Assembly: GCA_033030425.1 (NCBI GenBank)
Contig: JAUFSD010000024.1
Span: 992,001-1,056,000 of the forward strand
Reading direction: 5' to 3'
DNA from: Verpa conica
Lineage: Eukaryota; Ascomycota; Pezizomycetes; Pezizales; Morchellaceae
DNA length: 64,000 bases
The notes below the pieces were generated by a model. That model was not told the origin of the DNA. It made no database searches and saw only the letters and a list, made by a program, of their open reading frames with translations. Positions 46,398 to 58,274 of the stretch are shown piece after piece; within the stretch, counting starts at the first letter, position 1, and every line of letters begins with the position of its first letter. A program made the position numbers and the translations under genes.

Positions 46398-49094
46398 ATG
46401 TCAACTTCAAAGATGGCAGACATTCAGCGCATCGGCCTATCAAATGGTATGACTGACAAAGAGAACTCAAGAGGCATTAGTACTACTAGTGACCATATAA
46501 CAGATGGTGAGGGGTCTGGTGATGGTAAAGTCATGTTCGAAGATATTGAGGCACATATACGTTACAAGGACTTCAAGACGAAACAAGTAAGCATCATACA
46601 TCGAAGAAATCACCTAGTATGCTATGTACTAAAACTTAGGGATATAGGAGTTTAGTGGGGTCATGCTAGCATGGTAAGTGTCTAATGTTTTAAGTTGATA
46701 TTATAAACTATATTATTAAACAGTCTTTAGGCTCACCTACCAGTCGATCGGCGTTATCTACGGGGATATTGGCACCAGCCCACTTTATGTTTTTTCTTCA
46801 ACTTTCACGTCTCCACCATCATACCAAGACCTAATAGGTGCCTTATCGCTTATCATATGGACTCTAACTCTGGTGGTCACCTTGAAATATGTGACTATTG
46901 TCCTTTTTGCGGATGATGATGGTGAAGGAGGAACGTTCGCCTTATATTCATTGCTCACCCGCTATGTAAGTCATTATAGGGATAGAAACTTCTACTACAT
47001 AAACTAATTCCTAGACTAGTGTAATATCATGCAACGTAACCCCCGCGAGCCTTTGACAGTAAAGCTCGAACGGCATCTCACGCACGAGATGAAAAAGCCA
47101 AACCTGGGGTTCCGCTCATTCCTAGAGGATAGTTTCCTATTTCGGACTTTTATAAAATTCTTGGCAGTGTTTGGTGTTTGTTTGGTTATTGCAGATGGCA
47201 TCCTCACTCCCGCGCAGTCTGTTCTTGGTGCTATCCAAGGTCTTAAGGTCAAGGTCCCTGATATCGAAACAAATACCATCGTCGGTATCTCGTGTGCTAT
47301 ACTGGTTTTGCTTTTTCTCATCCAGCCATTCGGGATCACTAAGCTTGGTACAACCTTTGCACCAATAGTCGTGTTATGGTTGCTGTTCAATATGACTTTT
47401 GGAATCTATGTGAGTACCTAGGCTTTGTTCAGTACTAGAGGTTTACTAACTACCGTATTTTTTGTAATAGAACCTTGCGCAATTCGATGCCTCTGTTCTG
47501 AAAGCATTTAACCCTGCATATTCATTTAATTATTTCATTAGGAATGGAGAAGAGGGATGGAAAAGCCTTGGCGCTATCCTACTCTCGTTCACGGGCGTAG
47601 AAGCATTATTCGCAGATTTAGGAGCCTTCTCAGCAAGGTTTGGGGTTCCCAGTGAGAATAAATTCCTTCGAATAAACTAACTTCTATCATAGAGCAATAC
47701 GGTTATCATGGCTTTTTTTTGCGTACCCCTGTCTACTCCTCGCCTACATTGGTCAAGCTGCCAACATCAGCAAGAATCCAGAAGCAGTCTCTAATCCGTT
47801 CTTCAATACTGTTCCTCCTGGGATGTACTATCCTAGTTTGATTCTCTCGATCTTGGCGGCGATTGTAGCGTCCCAGGCAATGATAACCGGCTCTTTTCAA
47901 CTCCTGTCACAATGCATGAGCTTGTCATATTTCCCAAAGATAAAGCTTCTACATACCAGCACCAGATTCCATGGGCAGATCTATATCCCGCTTGCGAATT
48001 GGTTGATGATGGTTGGAACTGTCATTGTGACCGCTGTTTACAATAACGTAAGACCAGTTTTCTTATCCGGTGAAGTGCTTAATGAACTAAAATTTATTAG
48101 ACTACAAGCTTGGGCAATGCGTATGGTGTCTGTGTTATCATGGTTACTTTTATCACAACGTGCATGGTTTCTGTAGTTGCCCTTATTGTATGGCAACTCC
48201 ACTTCCTCGTCGTTCTGGCCGGCTTTATCCTCTTTGGCGCTATAGACGGGGCGTTTTTAACGGCCGCTCTTACAAAAGTTCCTGAAGGAGCATGGTTCAC
48301 CCTTTTGCTTGCTCTACTCCTCTCTTGTGTCCTCTTCCTTTGGCGTTTTGGGAAAAAGCAGCAATGGAAATCAGAAGTGGACGATAACATATCACCTTCC
48401 TCACTAGTGACCTGCGATCCAGATGGAAAGTTGATGTTACATCGATCAAGTGGCCTAAAGGAGATGGGAAAGATCAAAGGTGTTGGTATTTTCTTTGACA
48501 AGATCGGGTACCAAGCCCCAGCGGTTTATACACACTTTGTTCGAAAATTTGAAGCTCAGCATGATGTGATTGTGTTCTTCCATCTTCGTCAACTTGTCCA
48601 GCCTACGGTTAGTCAGCACCTATCTAAAATATACACGGGAAAAGGACTGATAATTTGAAATTTAGGTTCATGAGGAAGAACGCTACATAGTCCAACGTGT
48701 CGGTTCTTCCAATAATTTCCGAATTATCGTTCGTCATGGCTATAACGACCACATATTCACCGAAAACTTTGGTTCAATCCTCTACGATCAACTAAAGTCT
48801 TTCCTGGATACCGAAATCGAAGAGACCGAATGTAAGTCTTCGGGAAGCAGCGATAACGCTAGAGTAAAGGCTAGGGCCTTGCGCGAGCGGGATGCACTAG
48901 ACGCTGCCTACGAGAAACAGGTTATTTATATCCTAGGAAAAGAGCAGTTGAGAATAGATTCAAAGAGTATTCTTCCGAGGAGGATCGCATTGAGCTCCTT
49001 TATTTGGATGAGAGAGAATACGAGAACAAAGCAGCAGGAGTTTAATGTCCCGATAGATCAACTGGTGGAAGTAGGATATATCAAAGAAATCTAG
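46398..49094 (+). CDS. HAK1: HAK/KUP-type potassium transporter, 8 exons, 765 aa
   Basis: High-affinity K+ uptake at the plasma membrane, probably coupled to H+ or Na+. Exons are 46398-46586, 46648-46673, 46731-46965, 47020-47409, 47471-47637, 47693-48047, 48101-48607 and 48666-49094; every phase matches. Exon 2 is only 26 nt and supplies EFSGVMLAW, which joins to [20 protein letters not shown], the family signature. Other blocks are [78 protein letters not shown] and [12 protein letters not shown]. About twelve membrane spans are followed by a cytosolic tail containing [12 protein letters not shown] and ending [12 protein letters not shown]. The length is normal for fungal HAK. It converges on the NACHT-ankyrin gene with a 167-bp gap. 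The first Met is used; MADIQ five codons on is possible. Confidence 0.95.
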
Positions 49095-49261
49095 AGATGC
49101 TGATCGAGCGGGGAAGGATTCCGGGATAAACTATTATGTTTGGGCAATTGCTTTTTAATTCTTAGTCTCTATGTTTTAACCTCTTAAAATCTTGACTTAT
49201 TTGAAGTATGGTTATTTATACGATAAACTGCTAAGTCCAGCTGTACTTTTGACAAATAGGA

Positions 49262-52200
49262 TCACATAGCAGGTATACATTGGCGTCTAGCATTTTCTTG
49301 GAGCTCCTCCTCACTGTTGTCCTCTTCTTCACTTTCCTCTTCATCACTTTCCTCTTCATCACTCTCATCCTGAGTCTGGTCCTCCTTCGCCTTCATCTTC
49401 ATCGCTTCCATCTCCCTCTTCTCCTTGTCCTCCATTTTCTTTCTTTCAATCTCCAGTAGCCAGTCGGGTTTAGGGAGGGCATGCGCATCCCGTATGATAT
49501 TCAAAAACTTAGTTGCTGCCTGAGCGTTGAACTCGAGTCCTTCGTGTAGGAATGCATCTCCATATTCTCGCAGAAGAGAGTCATCGGCGCCATTTTTGAG
49601 GAGCAGCTGCGCAGTAGAGACGTGGTATGCATAGGCGGCATCATGTAACATCGAGGACCCAAAATCAGTCTTTGCCAAGATATTGGCCCCCCTATTGAGA
49701 AGCAACTGAACGATTTCATTGCGGCCCATACGCACAGCTAAATGGAGAGGGGTCTCCCCAAACTTATCCCTCGCTTCGATATTTGCTCCCATGGAAATTA
49801 ACTGACCCACAGTATCAGGGTAAATCTGCATTGAGGCCGTATGTAGTGGCGTATAACCAGTGGAGTCAGTGACCTCGATATCGGCACCCTGATCAAGGAG
49901 AAGCCTCATCACCGCTTCTTTCCCCCCTTGTACGGCGCAGTGTAGTGGTGTACGCCCATAGTTATCTGGCGCTGCGATATTGGCACCAGCTCGAAGGAGG
50001 ATTTGAGCAGCTCCATGATTTCCTACAACCGCGGTGGTGTGTAGTGGTGTAGCTCCATTTTCATCCTGCGCTGAGACATTTGCACCCTTTTCGACGAGAG
50101 CCTGAAACAGTAGATCATGCCCAGCTATTAATGTGGTATGTAACATTGTGGATCCAGTCTTCCCCTTTGACGAGATATCGGCACCGTTCATGAGAAGGAG
50201 ATCGACAACTTTTTTGTGACCGTGGAGGGCAGCCATATATAACGGTTTCTCTCCATTACTATCCTCTAGCTCGATGTCCGCGCCCTCATCGAGAATTATC
50301 TGAACTACTCCTGCATGCCCGACTGAGCATGCTATGTGTAAAGGTTTTTGTATAGGATAGCTCTCCCCAGATCCGCCTTCTCCTAAAGTACGGTAGTTGT
50401 TTACTTGAACGTAAGAGGATATATGGCCCTGTTTCTCGAGTAATTTGAGAAGAAGGTCCACGGTAAGGTCCTCGTCGCAATCATTGATGTGAAAGGTCAA
50501 ATATCTTGCGGCGTAATGAAGGAAAGGGTGTTGTACAACCCGGTTATAAACCGAATATAATCCGCGTGCGGGTTCGGAAAACACGTCAAACGATAAATAG
50601 GTAGCGCAAGCCATCACAATATCAAACTTCGCATTTTCATCGATAAGTGAGTTCACGAGTAAGTACTCCTGGACCGTATAATGAACCAGCCTTATTGTAT
50701 TGCTTTTTTCGTCGATAGTAACCAGACCTGCGCAGACATCAAGTAATGTAATATTATCTGTCCAGTCATACTCGTCGAGCTCGTATCGGTTTTCCTCCAC
50801 AGCTATCGCTTCTCGGAGTTCGTCGACTGACATGATGCGACAAGCTTTCACAAGCCAGGCAAGAATCTTCATCCCTAGTTTTGCCGGGTCTTTGCCTTGA
50901 TTTTTAAGAGTCTCCATAGCCCTATTATAGGTGGGGTCTAGCGGTTTGTCCTCGTTTGAAGAGTTTTTAAGACTTTCAAGTGCTCGGAAAATGAATCGCA
51001 CATTGGTCATTTCGCAGATGAATTCGATATGGAAATGAACAAGCAAAAACCTAAATTTATTTAGTATAGGAACAAGCAGACTAATGCGTGTCTCGTGCTC
51101 AGACCAGATAGAATCAGGGCTGAGAGATCACTAAACCGCTTATACAATCTTGGTCCAGGATAAAGATGATAACTTACATCCCCTTTGCACATTCGGTAAG
51201 CTCTGATACAATCAAATCTCTACACCTCCCCTGCTTAACAAGCCGCCTTGCCCGAGCGTTTTCCTCAATTTTCTGCTCGATGTAGCGTCTGATATCCTCG
51301 CCATTTGCAACTAGCTCGACCTTTGCTGATTCTTTCAACGCGTCCTGAATATCTTCGGGATACTGCCGACTCGTGATAAACACATGGATCCCACTCTGCC
51401 CCATCTGGTGGAACAGCGGTAGAAGTCCTGTTCTTTGCTTTTTCTGGTGGCATTCGTCTAGTGCATCGAAGACGAAAAATACCTGATCGAACTCTGGTAA
51501 TGTTGCTACAAGAGCAGAGAATAGATCATTTTGTGTGGGCCGCTTCCCATGGGGTTCGAGTCTTTTGTGGAGCTCTTCGATGTGTGCGGGGAGATCAACT
51601 AGCTGATAGAGAAGCTGTTTAACTAGACTAGCGAGAATATGAATAGGTTTTTGTCGTTCTTGCTCTTTATAATCAAAGTATACGTAGGCTAGCCCATAGT
51701 TTGCTGTTGCTGTTTGTGACTGGAGGTGGTCAATTACAACGGAACTATCATTGATCCGAAGTTAGAATCACATTTAACGTTTAAAACCCCGCCAGGAAAA
51801 ATATACCATAGAAACGTTTTTCCGGCTCCAGCTGTTTTGATTTTGTTAGCCCAATTTTTACTGAATTTATATTATCCCCGGGATTTCCAGGGAACACGAA
51901 GAGTTAGGAATTTTAATGCACTTACGAATGCCATAACCCCAGAGAATAGGAGAATTTGGGTTTTTCTTGATCCACTCTTGAATCTCTGGTGTCAACAAAA
52001 GCCACTCGCCAGTCCCCGGCTGCCTTATACCGCTAATCTCGGCATGCTTTGTATCAAAGGTGTCCGGATAGAACCAATTAATTATACTCTTCCGTCGCTC
52101 CGCTATAACTTTGTCAAAATCCTATTCATAGTCGAGAAGCTTCCTTCTCACCTTCAGCAAAAGTCATCTGCGTCTGCCTCCACAACCTCTGAGCAACGGC

Positions 52201-52863
52201 CTCAGACTGTAGGCCCTGAATTGCAATATTCGTATTATAAGCATCAACCTTAATTTCCCGAACGATTTCATTTGTATCTTTAGAAACAAGCTTGAGGTCG
52301 TGAATAGCCAAAGTCGTATCCCGAACACTAGCCTGTAGTTCCTCGATCGTGTTCTTCGCCTCTTTAGCATATGCTTCAAGCTCCTTCGACAGCGATCTAT
52401 CTCCGATCAGTTTATCTAAATAAATCTCCTGACTGGTTTTAAAAACCTACATCTGATCCGCCGTCAACGCAAAAACAAACAAAGTCTTATGCCTCTCAAT
52501 CCTCGCAATACATTTCATCGTCTCCTTCTCCCTTAGCGGCCATTTCAACCGATCAATTAATTGTAATTTAGATCCACCCTTCCCCTCCAGTTTATTATAC
52601 AGCTCCTTCAACAGTTCGAAAATTCCAGTGATTGGCCCATCCGGCTCATTAAGTTTATTGAGTGATTCTGATTGCGGGTTCGCATTGACATAGCTTTGTA
52701 GTGATTCTAGTACCTTTGTAAGGCTCGATAGCTCATCTAGGAGATCACGGATGTCTTGAGGTGCCCCCTTTGCCGTGCTACAGTAGTTGTAGGAAACAGC
52801 AACGGTTTTTCCGGCGAGTTGGAGGATGCCGATTATGCTGGCTGCTAGCCCTACGGCTTCCAT
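49262..52863 (-). CDS. NACHT-ankyrin STAND (NLR-like) protein, 6 exons, 1068 aa
   Basis: A fungal STAND receptor of the type linked to non-self recognition and programmed cell death. Exons are 52863-52451, 52396-52152, 52102-51926, 51831-51816, 51744-51178 and 51050-49262, all in phase. The N-terminus (MEAVGLAASIIGILQLAGKT) is the fungal N-terminal domain common before NACHT modules. A helical linker leads to WFYPDTFDTKHAEISGIRQ and GTGEWLL. The P-loop GIPGAGKT (Lys283) lies mostly in a 16-nt exon. Walker B is FVFDALDEC (about 375-382), then VFITSRQ. After GMFLLVHFHI and a winged-helix-like region come about eight ankyrin repeats (GATPLHTTAVVG, GRTPLHCAVQGG, GETPLHLAVRMG). A Lys/Glu-rich acidic tail ends the protein. 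Apparent stops at exon junctions vanish when the introns (49-127 nt) are removed, so the gene looks intact. Confidence 0.9.
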
Positions 52864-53495
52864 GGCTTTGGATAGGATTTGGGTGTGGCCACCAAGTAGT
52901 AGGTTCCCGGTCTTGAACTAATCGCTGGGAAGGCTCTGGTATTGATGAAAGCTATGGAGAGGACCTCCACAGGTATAAATATGGCGGGATATTTAAGGCG
53001 GACATGCGCCGTGTTATTCATATTGCTGCCTGGAGGACTATCTTCCCCGCGTTAGTCACGTGCTATAGTGTGCATCAGCTAATAGGAGCTCATAGCGCGC
53101 TTCGCAGAAGCGCCCGCATTATACAGCCTCATTTTAGAAACAACCGAAACCGTGTATGTGCTGTCAGAAGTTATCCCTTAGGATTAAACAGTCCTATACA
53201 GATCACTGTTACTGGTGATTAGCATTGCCTGAATTTAGCAAGTACTATTTCCTTGGTCTTCGGTAACATAGCGGCAGGATAGTAGCTGGCTTGAGTGTAT
53301 CGTGGCTATCATATTTAGAAGCCAATGATAATTGAAAAGAAATAATGTTATTATACAGAGAAGCTCAAAAATAATAACAAAGAGTAGAGTTTCTCGCTAA
53401 TGCGACTCAAAGGAGAAAACAAAGAGACCACAAAAGGAACTTTTTACCAAATGAAGGTGAGTTTCTAAAAACGACCCTTTCCAGCAGCACCCCAA
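52864..53495. other. Intergenic between NACHT-ankyrin and stomatin-like genes
   Basis: Contains the NACHT-ankyrin promoter side and the 3' flank of the stomatin-like gene. No gene is recognised; a 72-codon frame at 53004 is unsupported. Confidence 0.5.
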
Positions 53496-54902
53496 CTATC
53501 TCTGTTCATAGTCCCCAAATGAAACCTGTACCTTCGAATTCTTTTTCTTCTCCTTCCTCTCTGCCTTTGTCTCCTCTCTCTCCTGTCTCTCCTGGTCTTC
53601 AGCAGCCTCAATCGCTAGCCCCCTCGCCTGTCTCGCCTGTGTCTCTGCAACTTTGCCGTAAATTCCCATAGCCCCAGCAATCATGCCACCAATATCGCCA
53701 AGCTGGGCTGGAATAACAATAGTATTACTCTCCTTCGCCAGCCTTCCAAACGCTTCAACATACTTATCTGCTACTGTCAAACTGACTGCATTCTGTGCAG
53801 AGTCTCCATGTACACGAATCGCCTCCGCAACAGCCTCAAGACCCCTAGCCGTTGCTTCAGCCTTTACAAGGATAGCCTGCGCCTCTCCTGCAGCCCAGTT
53901 GATCTGCTCTGCTTTCTTCGCCTCGGAAGCCAAGATGACAGACTGCTTTTTACCCTCGGCGATGTTAATCGCACTCTGCCTCTGCCCTTCTGATTCAAGG
54001 ATCTCTGCACGTTTCGAACGCTCAGCAGAAACTTGACGGTTCATCGCCTCGAGGACTTGATCAGGCGCATGGATATCCCTGATTTCGTAACGGAGACATT
54101 TTACGCCCCAGTCAGCGGCAGGCTCATTGAGAGCCTGGGTAATGTTGATATTTAGTGCTGCTCTCTCTTTTAGGACTTGGTCGAGTGTCAACTGGCCAAT
54201 TTCAGAACGCATAGTTGTTTGTGCAAGCTGGGAGATTGCGTATTCAGCATCTTCAACTCCGTAACTAGCCTTATATGCATCAAATACTCGAATGTAGAGA
54301 ACACCCTGGCAATGATAGAGTTAGCCTTATTGAACTAAGCCTACGAAACGGAACAGAATACTTACATCTAGATCTAAGGTGACATTGTCAGCGGTGATGG
54401 CGCTCTGGCTAGGGATCTCGATAGCGACCTCTTTTAGAGATTTGACATATTGAATTTTATCGACGATTGGAATTAGGATAGCTAAGCCAGGGTCTAGAAT
54501 CCTGTGGAATCTACCCATTCTTTCGACAACCCATGCTGTTTGCTGTGGTACGAACCTAATAGAGTAAGAAATTAGCAAGCACTCCTTCTACTTGATGAAC
54601 CCTAGGACTTATGACAGATGAATGGATACGAACTTGATAATAGTATTCGCCGGTAATCTCTCCTTCCTGAAGTAGCTCGGAGACCCACCCCTCTCTGGTC
54701 CAGGGCTCCCAAATAACGAGTTCCCACCCGGTCCCGGAATAGAGTTAAAAGATCTCCTATGTGGAAATAGCTTCTGTGATGGCTCGGACGGAGCTGATAG
54801 TCTTGAGAGTAAGGTGAAAGACCTATATGCTACCACCCCCGTGGGGTTGTGGTAGAAGATAGAGCGTGGGAGAGTAGACGAACGAAGCACAGCAAACGAC
54901 AT
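53496..54902 (-). CDS. Stomatin-like protein 2 homologue (SPFH), mitochondrial, 422 aa
   Basis: SLP2-type SPFH proteins scaffold the mitochondrial inner membrane and protect respiratory complexes. Exons 54902-54634, 54555-54366 and 54305-53496 join in frame through introns of 78 and 60 nt. The N-terminus (MSFAVLRSSTLPRSIFY) is Arg/Ser-rich and without acids, a mitochondrial presequence. The SPFH core starts IIKFVPQQTAWVVERMGRF, followed by LDPGLAILIPIVDKIQYV, IPSQSAITADNVTLDLD, GVLYIRVFDAYKASYGVED and SQLAQTTMRSEIGQLTLD. A long coiled coil follows (MNRQVSAERSKRAEILES). The Lys/Glu-rich C-terminus is variable in the family. It is divergent from the BBP gene with about 800 bp between starts. 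The intron 1 donor, GTTCGT, is unusual. Confidence 0.93.
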
Positions 54903-55697
54903 TCTAGATACCTAACCTCTAATCGGTATGAACCTAAATAGTGGTGGTATTGAAGCAAATAAGTGATGTTTCGAAACTTTCGTCGTGAGTGACTCTTAGT
55001 GGGGTGAATTACTATAGCAAAATCCAGTTGAGCCTCTTTAGCCTTGGTCTAGCTTGATATAGCAAAAATACATGGAGTTTTATCACTAACTTCCAAACCT
55101 CCAGGAATTACGTATAGACCTTGATCATAGATTTTTTGAACATCTAAAACAGATATTATCAGTTCACTGAACATTATTTCTGCTAACCAGACTATCACGT
55201 GAGCCATGACGTAATTGCTGTATGCGTGCCGGGATCATTCCTATATAATTTCCAAATACAACTTTTACCGCGTACCAATTATCCTTGATAAATCTCCCTA
55301 ATATCGTACTAGATTCATGCCTCTTATCTGCTACTATGATTTTGTAATATCCATAGGGTTACTCGCCTAACAATAAACTCCATACTACACAATGTCTAGA
55401 AAATACATTTGGCTTTAGCAAATTTGTTAAGGGGTCGCTTAAAGGCTTCTCCGACAAGAGATTACAGACTTTAAGAAACACGAAGACTTCAGATTTAAGG
55501 ATACAAAAAGCTAAAACCAGGTAGTCCACCTAAGAAAGTTGCATAGTCAATTTGCCAAGACTTGCAATTCAGCACATCTCCCAACACTACAACCATCCTC
55601 ATCCCCCCTCCTTCCTATCTACAATCGTTTTGAGGACACAATTCATCACTCAACCATCACCTATACAAGGAATATATAAAATTGCTACTATACTGAA
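54903..55697. promoter_or_regulatory. Shared divergent promoter region of stomatin-like and BBP genes
   Basis: About 795 bp between two start codons on opposite strands, AT-rich, with CT-rich stretches near 55590-55620 before BBP. No coding sequence is seen. Sharing of control elements is inference from the arrangement. Confidence 0.45.
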
Positions 55698-58241
55698 ATG
55701 CCTTTTGTGCTGGGAAGTAGTAGAACTGGCACCAATGCTACACCGTTAGGACAACGTCGTCTTCCAAGGAATAAAGACGAATCTCCTTCTGATATTGGAA
55801 CTACTAACAAACCAAATGCCAATATCAAACAAACTGAGGATTCTCCAGGAAGCCCGGTTAAGCTGGAGGTATCCTCTAGCGTCATTTTGATGGGTGATAT
55901 GGATGGTGGAACCAAGCGTGGACGGTCCATCAAACGTGGTATGTTTATCTTCAAGAAACTCTTCTAAATATATCCCACTGTACTGGTAATCAATGTACTA
56001 AAAATCCATCAATCCTGCAGAACAGCCTGACCTTAGGAAACGCAAAAAGGCAAACCGCTGGGGAGCAGCTGATGAGAATAAAGTCGCTGGTCTAATGGGG
56101 CTTCCCACGGTCATTCTTACACCTATGACGAGTGAACAATTAGATGCCTATACTATTCATCTGCGTGTAGAAGAAATTACTCAAAAGCTTAAAATTAATG
56201 ATATAGTCCCAACAGATGGCAACCGGTAAGCTCTAATTCCATACCTGCTCGCCATATTATCTTATTAACCTTTATGACAGTTCTCCCTCACCAGCTCCTA
56301 CATATGATAGCCAAGGTCGTCGTATCAATACGCGTGAATATCGCTATCGAAAGCGTTTAGAGGAGGAGCGCCATAAATTAATCCAGAAGGCCACCACCGT
56401 ATTTACAAACTATCATGCACCTGCTGATTATCGTCGTCCCGCAAAAACGATTGAGAAGATTTATGTGCCTGTTAATGATTATCCAGAGATTAACTTTAGT
56501 AAACTAACCCTAAACCCATTTGCTTAATCCTCACAGAATGAGCCACTTGTCATAAATCTCCTATAAAATCCTACTAATACTTAGTTCGTTCCATTTGGTT
56601 CCTTTGCTACTATTAGTTGGACTTCTAATCGGACCTCGTGGAAACACACTTAAGAGAATGGAGTCTGAGTCGGGAGCCAAAATTGCTATCCGCGGGAAGG
56701 GCTCAGTCAAAGAAGGCAAAGGAGCCAGTGACAGAGCAACTGACTCTAACCTTGATGAGGATCTTCATTGCTTGATTATTGCAGACACCGAATCCAAGAT
56801 TGAGATGGCAAAGAAGGCTATTCTTGAGGTTATCGAGACGGTAGGCTTCTAGAAACAGCTCACTAAGGACTTTACTAACGGTGATTTAGGCTGCCTCTAT
56901 TCCCGAGGGACAGAATACACTCAAAAGAAACCAGCTCCGTGAATTGGCTTCTTTGAACGGGACTCTTAGAGATGATGAGAATCAAGCGTGCCAGAACTGT
57001 AAGTTTTAACCTGTTTATGCCTCCATTTCCCAATACTGACCCCTGAAAAAGGTGGTGGGCTTGGCCATCGCAAATATGAATGTTCTGAGAAACGTAACAC
57101 CACATCCAACATTATCTGTAGGGTTTGTGGGAATGCCGGGCATATGGCAAGAGACTGTCATGACCGCCAGAAAGGATCAGACTGGAGAAATAATGATCCA
57201 CTAGCACCCCAGGTGGATGCAGTGGATCGTGAATATGACGTTAGCTTCCTTCATCTCTTAAATTCACGTGGAAAATGTATTAACGAATTTAATTCCTAGC
57301 AACTTATGCTTGAACTTGCTGGTGATGGCGCCCACCAACACATAGCCAGCTCTGCCCAAAATGCTCTTATCGAGAATCGCCCCGAAGAGGGTAGTTACCA
57401 AGCAAGCCGTGTTCCTAGCAATGATATTGATGAAAGAAGACCTTGGGAGCGTGGACCTACTGGCGCGCCTGCCCCATGGCGTACTCTCGGCAATGGTTCT
57501 GGTTTACGTCTAGTTAAGACTGAGAATCAAGATATATCTAGGAATGATAAAGATATCTCTAGACCCCCACCAACTGGACCAAGCAGAGATGGGAGGTCTG
57601 ATGCTCCTCCACCATGGCAACAGCAACAATTTAAACCGGATAACTTGAGAATGAGATCATATGATGATCCATCCCAATACACTGAACACTCAATGCAACC
57701 TTATCCTAGTAATACCATGGGTCCTCCCCGCTTTCATGGAGTTGAAGGAGGTCGCCAAAACACACAGGCCGAGGGATACTCTGCTCAGCAGGAGCAGATG
57801 ATGCAAAACCAAAAGCCACAACACTATCAGCCACAGTACCAGCAGTCACAAAACCACCAGATGAATCATCAGCATCATTCACAGCCGTATGGACATAACC
57901 TTAATGTATACCCCCAATCTTCCTCAAAGATTTTTCGAGACTCGTTTTTTCGTTTGCTGATCCCCAATTAGAAATATGCCCCTGATAGCCACTACCAGCA
58001 AACTCAAACGCAGGCAAACACCTCCCGAGATCAGAGGCAATATCAGCAACCGTACCCCACAAGGCCTGCTGCCAACTATCAATACGAGAACAATCAATTC
58101 TATGATCAAGTTCCACCACCACCACCGCCACCCGAGCTGTGTGCTCCACCACCTCCTCCCCCGCCGCCACCTAGTTCGCCGCCGCCGCCACCTCCACCTC
58201 CACCTCCACCTCCCCCTCCTACTACTACCCATAGTTGTTAG
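55698..58241 (+). CDS. Branchpoint-bridging protein SF1/BBP, 8 exons, 686 aa
   Basis: SF1/BBP recognises the intron branch site early in spliceosome assembly. Exons are 55698-55938, 56021-56225, 56281-56498, 56617-56840, 56890-56998, 57052-57239, 57300-57905 and 57972-58241; all phases match. The N-terminal helix-hairpin is [19 protein letters not shown]. The STAR/KH domain runs from [14 protein letters not shown] to [19 protein letters not shown], split by intron 3. The QUA2-like helix [20 protein letters not shown] follows. Two CCHC zinc knuckles come next: [14 protein letters not shown] (split by intron 5) and [23 protein letters not shown] is followed by a long Gln/Pro-rich region and a polyproline tail in exon 8. 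The Ser-Pro SPSPAPTY element is present. The stop codon lies inside a short inverted repeat (58236-58274). The domain order equals that of yeast Msl5 with a longer C-terminus. Confidence 0.95.
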
Positions 58242-58274
58242 GACCCAAGGGATCCTAAACGGTGCCCCTAACAG
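58236..58274. repeat. 39-bp inverted repeat flanked by 6-bp direct repeats at the BBP stop codon
   Basis: TGTTAGG at 58236-58242 is answered by CCTAACA ending at 58273. The six bases CATAGT flank it at 58230-58235 and 58275-58280. The BBP stop TAG (58239-58241) is within the left arm. It may be a tiny insertion or a 3'-end hairpin; see findings. Confidence 0.55.

Noticed and set aside
52103..52151. Apparent frameshift and TGA/TAG between the NLR linker and NACHT region
   Set aside because: A 49-nt intron (GTGAGA...TATAG) explains it; the joined sequence FAEAERRKSIINW continues in frame.
52397..52450. In-frame TAG after about 138 codons of the NACHT-ankyrin gene, suggesting a pseudogene
   Set aside because: A 54-nt intron with a GTAGGT donor and GATAG acceptor removes the stop and keeps the frame, joining ALTADQ to SLSKELEAY.
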